Made by a program: the position numbers and the translations under genes. 64,000 nt of DNA from Mycolicibacterium moriokaense (GTDB taxonomy: Bacteria; Actinomycetota; Actinomycetes; Mycobacteriales; Mycobacteriaceae). The notes under the pieces were generated by a model that saw only the letters and a program-made list of their open reading frames with translations, was not told the origin of the DNA and ran no database searches. Below are positions 52,116 through 60,655 of this stretch, piece after piece (the first letter of the stretch is position 1; each line of letters begins with the position of its first letter). Location of the stretch: assembly GCF_003347205.1 (NCBI RefSeq), contig NZ_QQBJ01000007.1:1-64000 (forward strand), given 5' to 3'.

Positions 52116-52646
52116 TCAGGCGAACGCCTTCACCTTCGGAAGTAGTGCTGCCGCAACCTTTTCGGCCTCGGCCTGATTCTGCTGCTCGTCGCCGGCGCTG
52201 ACATACACGTCGAGCTGGATCGTGCCGACGAGCACGAACAGATGGCCGTCGCGGTCGAAAGCGGCATCGCCGAGCCCCGGTATCGGTGGCGCCCCGGCCT
52301 GTGCGGAGGTGAAGTCGTCGGCGGTGGTGCGGGTGACGAACACGGCGAGCTGGCCGCCGGACTGCTGCCACTGGCAGTACCGGGTCGTCGCGGTGGGGTC
52401 GGCCCCGTCCCTGTCGATCTGCGTGATGTCTCGTCCCGTCAACGAGGTGACCTCGGCGTCGCTCATCAGGGTGCAGGGATCGGGGATGTTGGCACTGACG
52501 CCCTGGGGAGTGGGCGCGGCGACTTCGGACGTCGTTTCCTGTGTCGGCTGCGCCGACTGTGTCGACTCGGCCGGCGGCGCGGCACCGCGACTGCATCCGG
52601 CCACGGCCACGATCAGGACGACGAGAATGCCGAGACGGCGATTCAT
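52116..52646 (-). CDS. DUF3558-family lipoprotein
   Basis: 176 aa, ATG with TGGAGG upstream. The lipobox is VAVAGCSRG. After a Ser/Thr/Pro linker the DUF3558 domain shows NIPDPCTLMSDAEVTSLTG, RYCQWQQSGGQLAVFVT (a likely disulfide pair) and DAAFDRDGHLFVLVGTIQLDVYV. DUF3558 lipoproteins are common in mycobacteria and uncharacterised. It is convergent with the PE-PPE gene (10-base gap). Confidence 0.88.
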   Translation of the reverse strand: MNRRLGILVVLIVAVAGCSRGAAPPAESTQSAQPTQETTSEVAAPTPQGVSANIPDPCTLMSDAEVTSLTGRDITQIDRDGADPTATTRYCQWQQSGGQLAVFVTRTTADDFTSAQAGAPPIPGLGDAAFDRDGHLFVLVGTIQLDVYVSAGDEQQNQAEAEKVAAALLPKVKAFA

Positions 52647-53205
52647 GAGTTCCTCCAGGTGAGCGTGGTCCGCGGGATAGATACTTCACCGCCGCGCGCC
52701 CGGTGTGACCCGAATCAGGAGATTGGTCGGGCGCCGACGTCGGCCACGGCTCAGCGAACCTCGGGTGTGCTCAGCTCACAGGGCAGGGCCCTGTGTGCGG
52801 ACATGCGGGGCACCCTGCCACTCGAGCCGCAGGTAATGAATCGAGTTTGCTGGAGTGTCGCGATGTGTTTTGCATCTCACTTTTTCGGCCAAACCTAAGA
52901 ATCCGTTTCCCGACCTCATTCGTCACACCCCTTTCTGACGCTTGCCAACGGCACGTCCGCGCATGTCAACGTCGATTAATGTAGTTGCGGAAAAGCGGTC
53001 ACGAATTCATAACGGCCGCTTTCCTAAGCGCAATCTGAGACAAGAGTAGGAACTGGCGCGGCCGCGTTCGCGTCGCTTCTCTGGGCCGGAATTTTCGTCG
53101 CTAAAGTAGACGCAGATCCGCGCTGAACAAGCGCAGCAGGACACGCATCGCTGCCGGGTGTCGTCACCACCGGCGCAAGCATTGATGAATAGGGCAAATA
53201 CAGTC
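52647..53205. other. Long intergenic region
   Basis: About 560 bases. The left part carries a near-perfect palindrome at 52777-52795. From about 52840 to 53010 the sequence is unusually AT-rich for this genome (TTTTGCATCTCACTTTTTCG, GTCGATTAATGTAG) and likely contains the promoter of the beta-propeller gene. No gene or recognisable RNA is seen. Confidence 0.4.
52777..52795. promoter_or_regulatory. Palindrome in the long intergenic region
   Basis: CACAGGGC and GCCCTGTG are exact inverted repeats (8 bp) with a three-base spacer. It may be an operator or a weak hairpin. It is about 130 bases upstream of the lipoprotein gene start and over 400 bases before the beta-propeller gene. Confidence 0.35.
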
Positions 53206-54249
53206 ATGCAGAAGAACACTGTCCTGGCCGACCAGGCCCCAGCCGTCGAGCCTGACTTCGCCGTCCTCGGCGCCGTCGACGTCGAACGCGGCCCTATCGC
53301 CGATCTCGCCCTCAGCGCCGACGGCACCACGCTGATCGCCACCCACAGCGGCGACGGCAGCGTCTCCGTCATCGACGCCTACGCGATGACCGTCGACGCC
53401 GACATCGAGATGCCCGTCGTCGAACCCCATTTCGTGACCGCGGGTGAGCGGCGCGCCTATGTGACGGTCGCGGGGCACTACTTCGACTCGGTCGCCGTCA
53501 TCGACACCGAGAACAAGCACGTCATCGCCAACCACCGGATCGCGGGCACCGCGACCAACGTCGCGGTCAGCCCCGACGGCACCCGGATCTTCGTCGGGCA
53601 GGCCACCGATACCGGTGTCGGACTTGCCGTGATCAACACCTTCGGTCGGTTGAACACCGTCGACATCGCCGACGGCGAGGGCCGCACCGTGGACGCGGTC
53701 CGCGTCAGCCCCAACGGCCGCCTCGTCTACGTCGGCACCTCCGACGCCGACAGCGGCAGGCTGTCCGTGGTCGACGCGCTCAGGGGTCGCGTGATCCGCG
53801 AGGTCCCCATCGCATCACCGATCAGGGACGTCGCGCTGAGCCGTGACGGCGCGCTGGTCTACGTCGCCAGCTTCGACACGCACTGGGGTGGCTCGATCGA
53901 CATCATCGACACCGCGATCAACGAGATCGCCGCGAAGGTGGGTGTCGGAGGCGCGCCCATGCAGATCGCGCTCAGCTCCGACGGCGCCCGTCTGTTCATC
54001 GCCGACTACGAGCACGTCGCCGTGCTGTGCACGGAGACCAACGCCGTCGTCGACACACTCACCGTGACCGCCGAGCCGTCCTGTGTGGCGATCAGCCCCG
54101 ACAGCGCGCGGCTCTACGTCGCCGACCACGCGGGCGCCATCACCGTGCTGTCCGTCGCCGCCGACACCACCGAGCTGGAGACGGAGCTGATGACGATGAA
54201 CGTCAGCACCGTGCCCGAGCTGCGCAAGCTGGAGCCCGCGGGCGTCTAG
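53206..54249 (+). CDS. YncE-like beta-propeller protein
   Basis: 347 aa if started at the ATG at 53206; 53185 is another in-frame ATG. No obvious signal peptide. Repeated motifs of about 40 residues, such as IADLALSADGTTLIATHSGDGSVSVID, ATNVAVSPDGTRIFVGQ, DAVRVSPNGRLVYVGTSD and DVALSRDGALVYVAS, build a seven-bladed propeller of the YncE/cytochrome-d1-like type. Such proteins bind partners or cofactors. It is convergent with the response regulator (four-base overlap). Confidence 0.85.
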   Translation: MQKNTVLADQAPAVEPDFAVLGAVDVERGPIADLALSADGTTLIATHSGDGSVSVIDAYAMTVDADIEMPVVEPHFVTAGERRAYVTVAGHYFDSVAVIDTENKHVIANHRIAGTATNVAVSPDGTRIFVGQATDTGVGLAVINTFGRLNTVDIADGEGRTVDAVRVSPNGRLVYVGTSDADSGRLSVVDALRGRVIREVPIASPIRDVALSRDGALVYVASFDTHWGGSIDIIDTAINEIAAKVGVGGAPMQIALSSDGARLFIADYEHVAVLCTETNAVVDTLTVTAEPSCVAISPDSARLYVADHAGAITVLSVAADTTELETELMTMNVSTVPELRKLEPAGV

Positions 54250-54935
54250 CGCCACTGATAGCGGGTCTTCGGCCTGCCGGTCTTGCCGTAGTCGGTCTGC
54301 CTGATGACGGTGCCCTCGTCGGCGAGGCGCTCCAGATAGCGCCATGCCGTCACCCGAGACACGCCGACCTGTTTGGCGACGGTGTCGGCGGTCACCCCGT
54401 CCACGGAATCCCGTACCGCGCGGGCGATCTCGTCGTTGGTTGCGGGTGCGGCACCCTTCGGGGTCGCGGATCGCTGCGTGCTCACCCGCAATTCGGCGAG
54501 CGCGCGGTCGACCTCGACCTGGCTGGCCGCGTCGGTGCCTGCGGGCAGGGCCTCCCGGTAGCGCCGGTAGCGCTCCAGCCGGTCCCGGAACGCACCGAAG
54601 GTGAACGGCTTGAGCAGATACGCCAACGCGCCGTGACCGACCGCGGCGCGTACCATCTCCAGGTCGCGCTCGGAGGTGATGGCGATGATATCGGGCGCGG
54701 GCCGCAGCCCGGAAAGGCCAGACGCCAGCGCGATACCGCTCGCATCGGGCAGTCCGATGTCGAGCAGCACCAGGTCGACCGGCGTTCCCTGGGCGGCCGC
54801 GTCGGCGGCACTGCGCATCGCGTCGCGGGCGGTGTGGGCCACGGCCGCCACCGAAAACCCCTGCAGCCGTTGCAGATAGGCCTGGTGCGCTTCCGCGATC
54901 AGGGGCTCGTCCTCGACGATCAACACGCTGATCAC
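54246..54935 (-). CDS. CitB/DcuR-type response regulator
   Basis: 229 aa from the GTG at 54935, which overlaps the kinase stop (GTGA). Receiver domain: ISVLIVEDEPLIAEAH with the acidic pair, phospho-acceptor Asp in VLLDIGLPDASG near residue 57, and the Lys in AYLLKPFTFGAF. The C-terminal helix-turn-helix (DGVTADTVAKQVGVSRVTAWRYLERLA) is of the CitB type. With the upstream kinase it should control C4-dicarboxylate or citrate uptake, most obviously the divergent dctA gene. Confidence 0.92.
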   Translation of the reverse strand: MISVLIVEDEPLIAEAHQAYLQRLQGFSVAAVAHTARDAMRSAADAAAQGTPVDLVLLDIGLPDASGIALASGLSGLRPAPDIIAITSERDLEMVRAAVGHGALAYLLKPFTFGAFRDRLERYRRYREALPAGTDAASQVEVDRALAELRVSTQRSATPKGAAPATNDEIARAVRDSVDGVTADTVAKQVGVSRVTAWRYLERLADEGTVIRQTDYGKTGRPKTRYQWR

Positions 54936-56524
54936 GAGTCGCTCACCGTCACCGTCACCACCGAGCCGTAGGACACGTCGGCGGTCAGGGTCCCGTTGTG
55001 CCGCTTGACCACCTGTGCGACCAGCGCCAGGCCGAGCCCGTGTTGCTCGTCGGCGCCTGATTTGGTCGAATACCCCCGCTGCATGGCCTTTTCGAACGTG
55101 GCGGGGTCCATCCCCGCGCCGCTGTCGGCCACCCGGATGAGCAGCGTGTGATCCTGCTGGCTGACGGTGACCTCCACCCACGGGTCATCCCGATCGCATG
55201 CGTCCATGGCGTTGTCGATCAGGTTGCCGAGCACGGTGACCATCTCCTGCCCCGATAGCGCAATGTCGTCGGAGTTCGACGGCAGATGGGTGTCCTCGGT
55301 GACCGACAATTCGATACCGCGTTCGTCGGCCTGCGCGGTCTTGCCGAGAAGCAGTGCGACAAGGGCGGGCTCGCCGACGTCTTCGGAGAGCCGGTCGACC
55401 AGGCGCTGGGACAACTCGAGTTCGTCGGTGGCGAACTTGACCGCCTCGTCGGCCCGACCCATTTCCACCATGGTGATCACTGTGTGCAGCTTGTTGGCGG
55501 CCTCGTGCGCCTGCGATCGCAGCGAGTCGGTGAGGACCTGCAGCGAGCTGAGTTCGCCCAGAGCCCCTTGGAGTTCGGTGCGGTCGCGGATGGTCACCAC
55601 CTCGGAGGTGTGCGCGTCCTGTGTCGTCTCGCCGTCCACCTGCGACCTGTTGACCACCAGCACCCGGTCGTCGGTGACATGCACCTCGTCTCGTACGCCG
55701 GGGTCGAAGCTGCGCAGGAACTCGGGCAGATCGGATCGGTCCACCACACCGGGTGGCAGCCCCAGCAGCCGCCGGGCCTCGTCGTTGACCAGAGCCACCC
55801 CGTCGCGATCGAGCACGATCAGCCCCTCGGACACCGAATGCAGGATCGCGTCGTGGTGCTCGTACATCACCCGCAGCTCGTCGGGACGCAGCCCGTGCGT
55901 CTGGCGCAGCAGCCGACGTCGGATGGCCCCCACACCGACCAGCGAAATCACCAGCGCCCCAACGCCGACGGCGGCGATCGCCGGCCACTGCGCCCGCCAG
56001 CGCTGCGCCAGGGTCTGTTGCGTGATGCCCGCCGAGACCAGGCCGACGATGGTGCCGGACCCGTTGCGCACCGGCACGATGGTGCGGATGGACGGGCCGA
56101 GTGTGCCGGTATACACCTCGGTGAAGGTCTCTCCGCGCAGGGCGGGCTCGATGCTGCCGAGGTAATGGCCGCCGATCTGCTTCGGGTCGGTGTGGGTGAA
56201 GCGCGTTCCGTCCGGCGCCATGATGGTGATGAACGCGATGTCGGTGTTGGTGCGAACCGCTTCGGTGACGGGCTGCAGAATCTCTGTGGCCCTGCCTGAT
56301 TCGATCGCCGCCGCGGTCGACGGGGAATCGGCCAGCGCCGTCGCGATCGCCACCACCTGCTGGCGCGCGGCGGCGTCGCCGTCCCGGCGGGCGTCCAGCA
56401 GCGCCAGACCGCTGCCGATCACAACGACGACCGCGATCACCAGGATCTGCAGGGCGATCGCCTCGGTCGCAAGGGGCCACGGCCGCCGGGAGCGGCCCAA
56501 ACGGCTGCGCCGGGAGCGGCTCAT
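54932..56524 (-). CDS. CitA/DcuS-type sensor histidine kinase
   Basis: 530 aa from the ATG at 56524, overlapping the hydrolase stop (ATGA). Helix 1 (ALQILVIAVVVVIGSGLALL), a periplasmic PDC/sCache sensor (residues about 45-180, with FITIMAPDGTRFTHTDPKQIGGHYLG), helix 2 near 185-205, a PAS domain, then the HisKA-type QAHEAANKLHTVITMVEMG with the phospho-His and an HATPase (NLIDNAMDAC, DSGAGMDP, GLGLALVAQVV). This layout senses dicarboxylates or citrate at the outer face of the membrane. Confidence 0.92.
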   Translation of the reverse strand: MSRSRRSRLGRSRRPWPLATEAIALQILVIAVVVVIGSGLALLDARRDGDAAARQQVVAIATALADSPSTAAAIESGRATEILQPVTEAVRTNTDIAFITIMAPDGTRFTHTDPKQIGGHYLGSIEPALRGETFTEVYTGTLGPSIRTIVPVRNGSGTIVGLVSAGITQQTLAQRWRAQWPAIAAVGVGALVISLVGVGAIRRRLLRQTHGLRPDELRVMYEHHDAILHSVSEGLIVLDRDGVALVNDEARRLLGLPPGVVDRSDLPEFLRSFDPGVRDEVHVTDDRVLVVNRSQVDGETTQDAHTSEVVTIRDRTELQGALGELSSLQVLTDSLRSQAHEAANKLHTVITMVEMGRADEAVKFATDELELSQRLVDRLSEDVGEPALVALLLGKTAQADERGIELSVTEDTHLPSNSDDIALSGQEMVTVLGNLIDNAMDACDRDDPWVEVTVSQQDHTLLIRVADSGAGMDPATFEKAMQRGYSTKSGADEQHGLGLALVAQVVKRHNGTLTADVSYGSVVTVTVSDS

Positions 56525-57402
56525 GTGCCTGCCAATTCTTTCGCGGTGACGGCGAATATCGCCTCGCCACTGCCGATCGCGACGAAGTGGCCGGCCTCCT
56601 CGACGGGATGCCACACTGCTCCCGGCATCGCGTCGGCCACGGCCTTGTTGATCGGATCGGGCACCAGGGCGTCGTCGAGACCCTGCCAGAGATGAACGGG
56701 ACGGTTGATCGCGCCGACGTCGAAAGCCCAACGGCGGTAAAGGAGTTCGGCGTCGCGAACCAGACCCTCGGAGCCGTGGGCGAAGCACTCGGTGCACGTC
56801 TCGCCGAAGCGCTTTGCGATCTCGGGATCGGCCAGCAGCCGGCGGTCGGCATCGGTGACGCTGTTGCGGACCTGCTTGACGACGCTGTTCGGAAGACGCT
56901 TGGCGGTCAGGCCCAGAACGGCGTACATCAGCCGGAAGCCGGGCCTGAACTTCAGCGCGAGCGCCCCGCCGAGGGCGTCGATCTTCGACAGATACTGTGC
57001 CGCGGAGTTGTCCCCGAACGCGCCGTAGCTGCCCGGCGCGATGCTGCTGACGTGACGCAGCCGGTCGGCGTCGATGTAGGCGGCCGCCGCGAGCGCCCAC
57101 GGCCCGCCCTCCGACCAGCCCGTGACGCCGAACTGCCGGCAGCCCAGCGCGTCGGCCAGCGTGACCAGGTCGGCGGCCCAGCCGGCGTAGGAGCGGGCCT
57201 TCTGCGGACTCGACTGCCCCATGCCGGGCCGGTCCACGCAGACCAGGCGGATGCCGTTCGTCGTCGCCGCGTCGGCCAGCAGGTAGGCCTCCAGCCGGCT
57301 GCTCGGCCCGCCGTGATTGTGCAGGACCAGCGGCCCATCCGGGTCGCCGACCTGCAGATAGGCCAGCGTGCGGCCGTCCGGGGTGATCATTTCGTCGGCC
57401 AT
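56521..57402 (-). CDS. Alpha/beta hydrolase, first gene of the dicarboxylate-sensor operon
   Basis: 293 aa, ATG with AAGGA upstream. LVLHNHGGPSSR gives the oxyanion-hole region, GVTGWSEGGPWAL the nucleophile elbow near residue 95, LWQGLDDALVPDP the acid and EEAGHFVAI the histidine. It is coupled by a four-base overlap to the CitA-like kinase and is unusual as a partner of a two-component system. It may release a carboxylate that the sensor detects or the transporter imports. Substrate unknown. Confidence 0.82.
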   Translation of the reverse strand: MADEMITPDGRTLAYLQVGDPDGPLVLHNHGGPSSRLEAYLLADAATTNGIRLVCVDRPGMGQSSPQKARSYAGWAADLVTLADALGCRQFGVTGWSEGGPWALAAAAYIDADRLRHVSSIAPGSYGAFGDNSAAQYLSKIDALGGALALKFRPGFRLMYAVLGLTAKRLPNSVVKQVRNSVTDADRRLLADPEIAKRFGETCTECFAHGSEGLVRDAELLYRRWAFDVGAINRPVHLWQGLDDALVPDPINKAVADAMPGAVWHPVEEAGHFVAIGSGEAIFAVTAKELAGT

Positions 57403-57436
57403 GGCGGCTGTCCTTCGCTGAACGTAATGAACTAAA

Positions 57437-57454
57437 ACGTGACCCGGCTCACGT
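57437..57454. promoter_or_regulatory. CRP-like palindrome between the divergent hydrolase and dctA genes
   Basis: ACGTGA-CCCGGC-TCACGT is a perfect inverted repeat with a six-base spacer, matching the GTGA-N6-TCAC core recognised by CRP/FNR-family proteins. It lies 35 bases upstream of the hydrolase-kinase-regulator operon start and 57 bases before the dctA ATG, so it could govern both. Confidence 0.55.
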
Positions 57455-57511
57455 ACTGGCCGAACCTACTTGCACATCACATTCGATGTCGACCTGGAGG
57501 TAAGCCCGCAC

Positions 57512-58894
57512 ATGACAGTCATCGACCGCCAGCCCCCGGTATCCGACCCGCCGGATCCACCGCGGCGTAAAGACCGCACGCACTGGCTCTACATCGCCGT
57601 GATCGCAGCCGTGGTCGTCGGCGTCGGGGTCGGCATCCTCGCTCCCGAGGTCGGCAAGAGCGTCGGCGTGCTCGGGACGATGTTCGTCGCGTTGATCAAG
57701 ATGATGATCGCGCCGGTCATCTTCTGCACCATCGTGCTCGGCATCGGATCGGTGCGCCGGGCGGCAACCGTCGGCAAGGTCGGCGGTCTGGCGTTCGTGT
57801 ACTTCCTGGTCATGTCGACGTTCGCGTTGGCGATCGGCCTGGTGGTCGGCAACCTCATCCATCCCGGCAGCGGTATGCACCTCTCGGAGGGTGTGTCGGG
57901 CAAGGGGGCCGAGCTGGCCGAGAAGGCGCACGAGTCGGGCGGCCTGATGGACTTCGTGCAGCACATCATCCCCGACACGTTGCTCTCAGCGCTGACCGGA
58001 AGCAATGTGCTGCAAGCACTTTTCGTCGCGCTGCTGGTCGGATTCGCATTGCAGGCGATGGGCACCTCGGGGGAGCCGATCCTGCGCGGCATCGAGTCGC
58101 TGCAGAAGCTGGTCTTCAAGATCCTGGTGATGATCCTGTGGCTGGCGCCCATCGGCGCGTTCGGCGCGATCGCCAACGTCGTCGGGCAGACGGGCTGGAC
58201 CGCCGTCACCCAACTGCTGACACTGATGCTCGGCTTCTACCTCACCTGCGTGCTGTTCGTGTTCAGTGTGCTCGGCGCGCTGCTGCGGGCGGTGGCCGGG
58301 GTGTCGATCTTCAAGCTGGTGCGCTACCTGGCCCGCGAGTATCTGCTGATCTTCTCCACGTCGTCGTCGGAGTCGGCGCTGCCCCGGCTGATCGCCAAGA
58401 TGGAGCATCTGGGCGTGCAGCGCAGCACCGTCGGCGTCGTGGTACCGACCGGTTACTCCTTCAACCTGGACGGCACCGCGATCTATCTGACGATGGCCTC
58501 GCTGTTCATCGCCGACGCGCTGGGCAGCCCGCTGTCGGTGGGTGAGCAGATCGGCCTGCTGGTGTTCATGATCGTCGCCTCCAAGGGCGCCGCGGGTGTC
58601 ACGGGCGCCGGCCTGGCGACGCTGGCGGGCGGTCTGCAGAGCCACCGGCCCGACCTGCTGGACGGCGTCGGCCTGATCGTCGGCATCGACCGGTTCATGT
58701 CCGAGGCCCGCGCGGTCACCAACTTCTCCGGCAACGCCGTGGCCACGCTGCTGGTCGGGTCGTGGACCAAGACCGTCGACAAGGACAAGGTCGACGCCGT
58801 GTTGCGCGGCGAGGATCCGTTCGACGAGTTGACGATGGTGGACGACGACCACGCGGCGGCCGACGCCGCGCGCAAGGTCCCGGTGCCCGCCTAG
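57512..58894 (+). CDS. dctA: C4-dicarboxylate transporter, DctA (DAACS) family
   Basis: 460 aa from the ATG at 57512, with GGAGG 11 bases upstream. Eight or so helices plus two re-entrant loops: FVALIKMMIAPVIFCTIVLGIGSV near residues 60-85, the serine-rich loop FSTSSSESALPRLI (about 290), GYSFNLDGTAIYLTMA, and SKGAAGVTGAGLATLAGGL. These are the sodium- and substrate-binding motifs of Glt/DctA carriers. It should import succinate, fumarate or malate. A hairpin terminator follows closely. Confidence 0.94.
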   Translation: MTVIDRQPPVSDPPDPPRRKDRTHWLYIAVIAAVVVGVGVGILAPEVGKSVGVLGTMFVALIKMMIAPVIFCTIVLGIGSVRRAATVGKVGGLAFVYFLVMSTFALAIGLVVGNLIHPGSGMHLSEGVSGKGAELAEKAHESGGLMDFVQHIIPDTLLSALTGSNVLQALFVALLVGFALQAMGTSGEPILRGIESLQKLVFKILVMILWLAPIGAFGAIANVVGQTGWTAVTQLLTLMLGFYLTCVLFVFSVLGALLRAVAGVSIFKLVRYLAREYLLIFSTSSSESALPRLIAKMEHLGVQRSTVGVVVPTGYSFNLDGTAIYLTMASLFIADALGSPLSVGEQIGLLVFMIVASKGAAGVTGAGLATLAGGLQSHRPDLLDGVGLIVGIDRFMSEARAVTNFSGNAVATLLVGSWTKTVDKDKVDAVLRGEDPFDELTMVDDDHAAADAARKVPVPA

Positions 58895-58910
58895 GTGCCA
58901 ATCGCAGAAA

Positions 58911-58948
58911 GGAAGGCCCGGCCGGTACCGCCACCGGCCGGGCCTTCC
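58911..58948. terminator. Strong bidirectional hairpin terminator
   Basis: A perfect 16-bp stem (58911-58926 with 58933-58948; arm GGAAGGCCCGGCCGGT) closes on a six-base loop, starting 16 bases after the dctA stop. It also lies just beyond the 3' end of the convergent gene at 58959, so it can serve both directions. No long T-tract follows. Confidence 0.85.
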
Positions 58949-58958
58949 CCTGTCTGTG

Positions 58959-59285
58959 TCAGTGGCGCGAGCAGTCCAGCGTCACCGAGATCGTCTGGCT
59001 GGTCGTCTGCAGCACCAGCGCACGGTCGCCGCCGAAGCCGTTGCGGCCGGGGCCGATGTAGGGCACCCACTGCTGCACCGACTGCGGGTTGCGCACATTG
59101 GTCACGACGCACTTGTCCATGGGCGCCGTCCCGATGCGGTCGATGTTCACGGTGTAGCCCTGGCTCTGCAGGTCGCTGATGACCTGCTGCGGGCTCCTGC
59201 CGTCGTCAGCCGAGGCGATCCCGGGCGCGGCGAGCGCAGCACCCGCTCCCACAGCCGCAGCCGCGAGCAACCACTTCATCCGCAT
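58959..59285 (-). CDS. Small secreted protein, paralogue of the one at 45994
   Basis: 108 aa, ATG with GAGAGG six bases upstream. A signal peptide (KWLLAAAAVGAGAALAAPGIASA) precedes a domain with QVISDLQSQGYTVNIDRIGTAPM, CVVTNVRNPQS and ISVTLDCSRH. It shares the two cysteines and the final DCSR motif with the 45994 protein. Function unknown; likely an exported, disulfide-stabilised mycobacterial protein. Confidence 0.8.
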   Translation of the reverse strand: MRMKWLLAAAAVGAGAALAAPGIASADDGRSPQQVISDLQSQGYTVNIDRIGTAPMDKCVVTNVRNPQSVQQWVPYIGPGRNGFGGDRALVLQTTSQTISVTLDCSRH

Positions 59286-59468
59286 GTCCGCACCTCTCGT
59301 CGGTCGTTAGCTCAATGATCCCTCAAATGCATCGCCACGGACACTCGTTTCGTTCCCGGCCGAACAGCGCGCGGCGGGGGTGAGCTTCGTCGCAGGTCAG
59401 CGCGACCGTAACCAACCCCACACCGGCGGGGTTGGCCAACTCCGCGGCCGTTGGACAACCATGATCAT

Positions 59469-60605
59469 GTGAGTCAGACATCGGTGGCCCGCCCACCGGC
59501 GACGGCCACCCGGGTCAGGTTGTCCCACCGGGTGATGACGCTGGATGACGGCCACAAGGTGGGGGTGGCCGTCGGCGGCCAGGGCGTGCCGCTGGTGTTC
59601 CTGCACGGCATCGCGCTGAGCGGGCGGGCCTATGTGCGGTTGCTGAGCCGGTTGGCCGGAATGGGGTTCCAGGTCGTCGCCCTCGATGCGGCCGGCCACG
59701 GCGTCACCCCCAACTTGCCCCGCAACGCCGCCGAGCTCACCGATCGGGTCGACCTCACGCTGCGCGCGCTCGACGCACTGGGCATCCGCAAGGCCGTCTT
59801 CGTGGGCCATTCGATGGGCGGCCGCATGATCGTTCAATTGGCGGCCGTCGAACCGGACCGGGTGCTGGCCGCGGTGTTGCTGAACGCCGCCGCGGGCTCG
59901 CCGTTCGACGAGTCGGTCCGCGCACCGGTGCGCTCGCCCCGCCGGGCGGCGCGCGCCGTGCTGAACGCGGCATACGACGCGCCCGGTGACCCCCGCCGAC
60001 TGTCCGCGCCCGATCGCAGGCGCTACCTGCGGCAGATGGCGGGCGCCCTGGCGCGCAACGCCCGTACTCCGCTCGGGTTGCCCGGTGCCGTTCGGGCCAT
60101 CATCGCCTCCGGCGACTCCACCCCGATGCTGGAGGCGATGCGCGAGCACGGCGTGCCGACCGTCATCGTGCACGGCGAGAACGATCTGGTGGTCCCGTTC
60201 GAGAGCGCCAGGGACATGGCCGAGCGCACCGACGGCACGCTGTACCGGGTGCCCGGCGCCTACCACTCCTGGATGCTCGCGCATCCCCGGCAGGGCGCCG
60301 ACATGATGCGGCAGTTGCTGGGCGCCGAACTCGGCGACGCGTTGCGCGATACCGCCAGGGCGCACGGCATCGTGGGCGTGCCCGGTGGCTGGCAGGACGC
60401 GCTGCTGACGCCCGACTCCGCGTTGCACGCGGCGGCCGGATTGCCCCCGGAGGTGCTGGGTGTCGAGCCGCTCGAGCATGTCGACCTGGAACGGGTGCGC
60501 ACGGCCCGCCGTGTTCCGACGGGCTGGGCCGCGCGTCGGCTGCGCCGGTGGTCACCGTGGCGGCGCAGACGGATGCCGTCGGCCGGAACCGCCGAAATCG
60601 CCTAG
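59469..60605 (+). CDS. Alpha/beta-fold hydrolase with basic C-terminal extension
   Basis: 378 aa from the GTG at 59469; a TTG at 59451 is possible. LVFLHGIALSGRAY, nucleophile elbow FVGHSMGGRMIVQ near residue 118, VIVHGENDLVVPFE and the histidine in GAYHSWMLAHP complete the triad. The last 60 residues form an Arg-rich tail (ARRLRRWSPWRRRRMPSAG), which could associate with membranes or nucleic acid. The acyl-CoA ligase follows after 50 bases on the same strand. Confidence 0.82.
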   Translation: MSQTSVARPPATATRVRLSHRVMTLDDGHKVGVAVGGQGVPLVFLHGIALSGRAYVRLLSRLAGMGFQVVALDAAGHGVTPNLPRNAAELTDRVDLTLRALDALGIRKAVFVGHSMGGRMIVQLAAVEPDRVLAAVLLNAAAGSPFDESVRAPVRSPRRAARAVLNAAYDAPGDPRRLSAPDRRRYLRQMAGALARNARTPLGLPGAVRAIIASGDSTPMLEAMREHGVPTVIVHGENDLVVPFESARDMAERTDGTLYRVPGAYHSWMLAHPRQGADMMRQLLGAELGDALRDTARAHGIVGVPGGWQDALLTPDSALHAAAGLPPEVLGVEPLEHVDLERVRTARRVPTGWAARRLRRWSPWRRRRMPSAGTAEIA

Positions 60606-60655
60606 CCGGCGCACTAGCATCGCGTCCATCTGTCCGACGGCGGAGGGGACACTCG

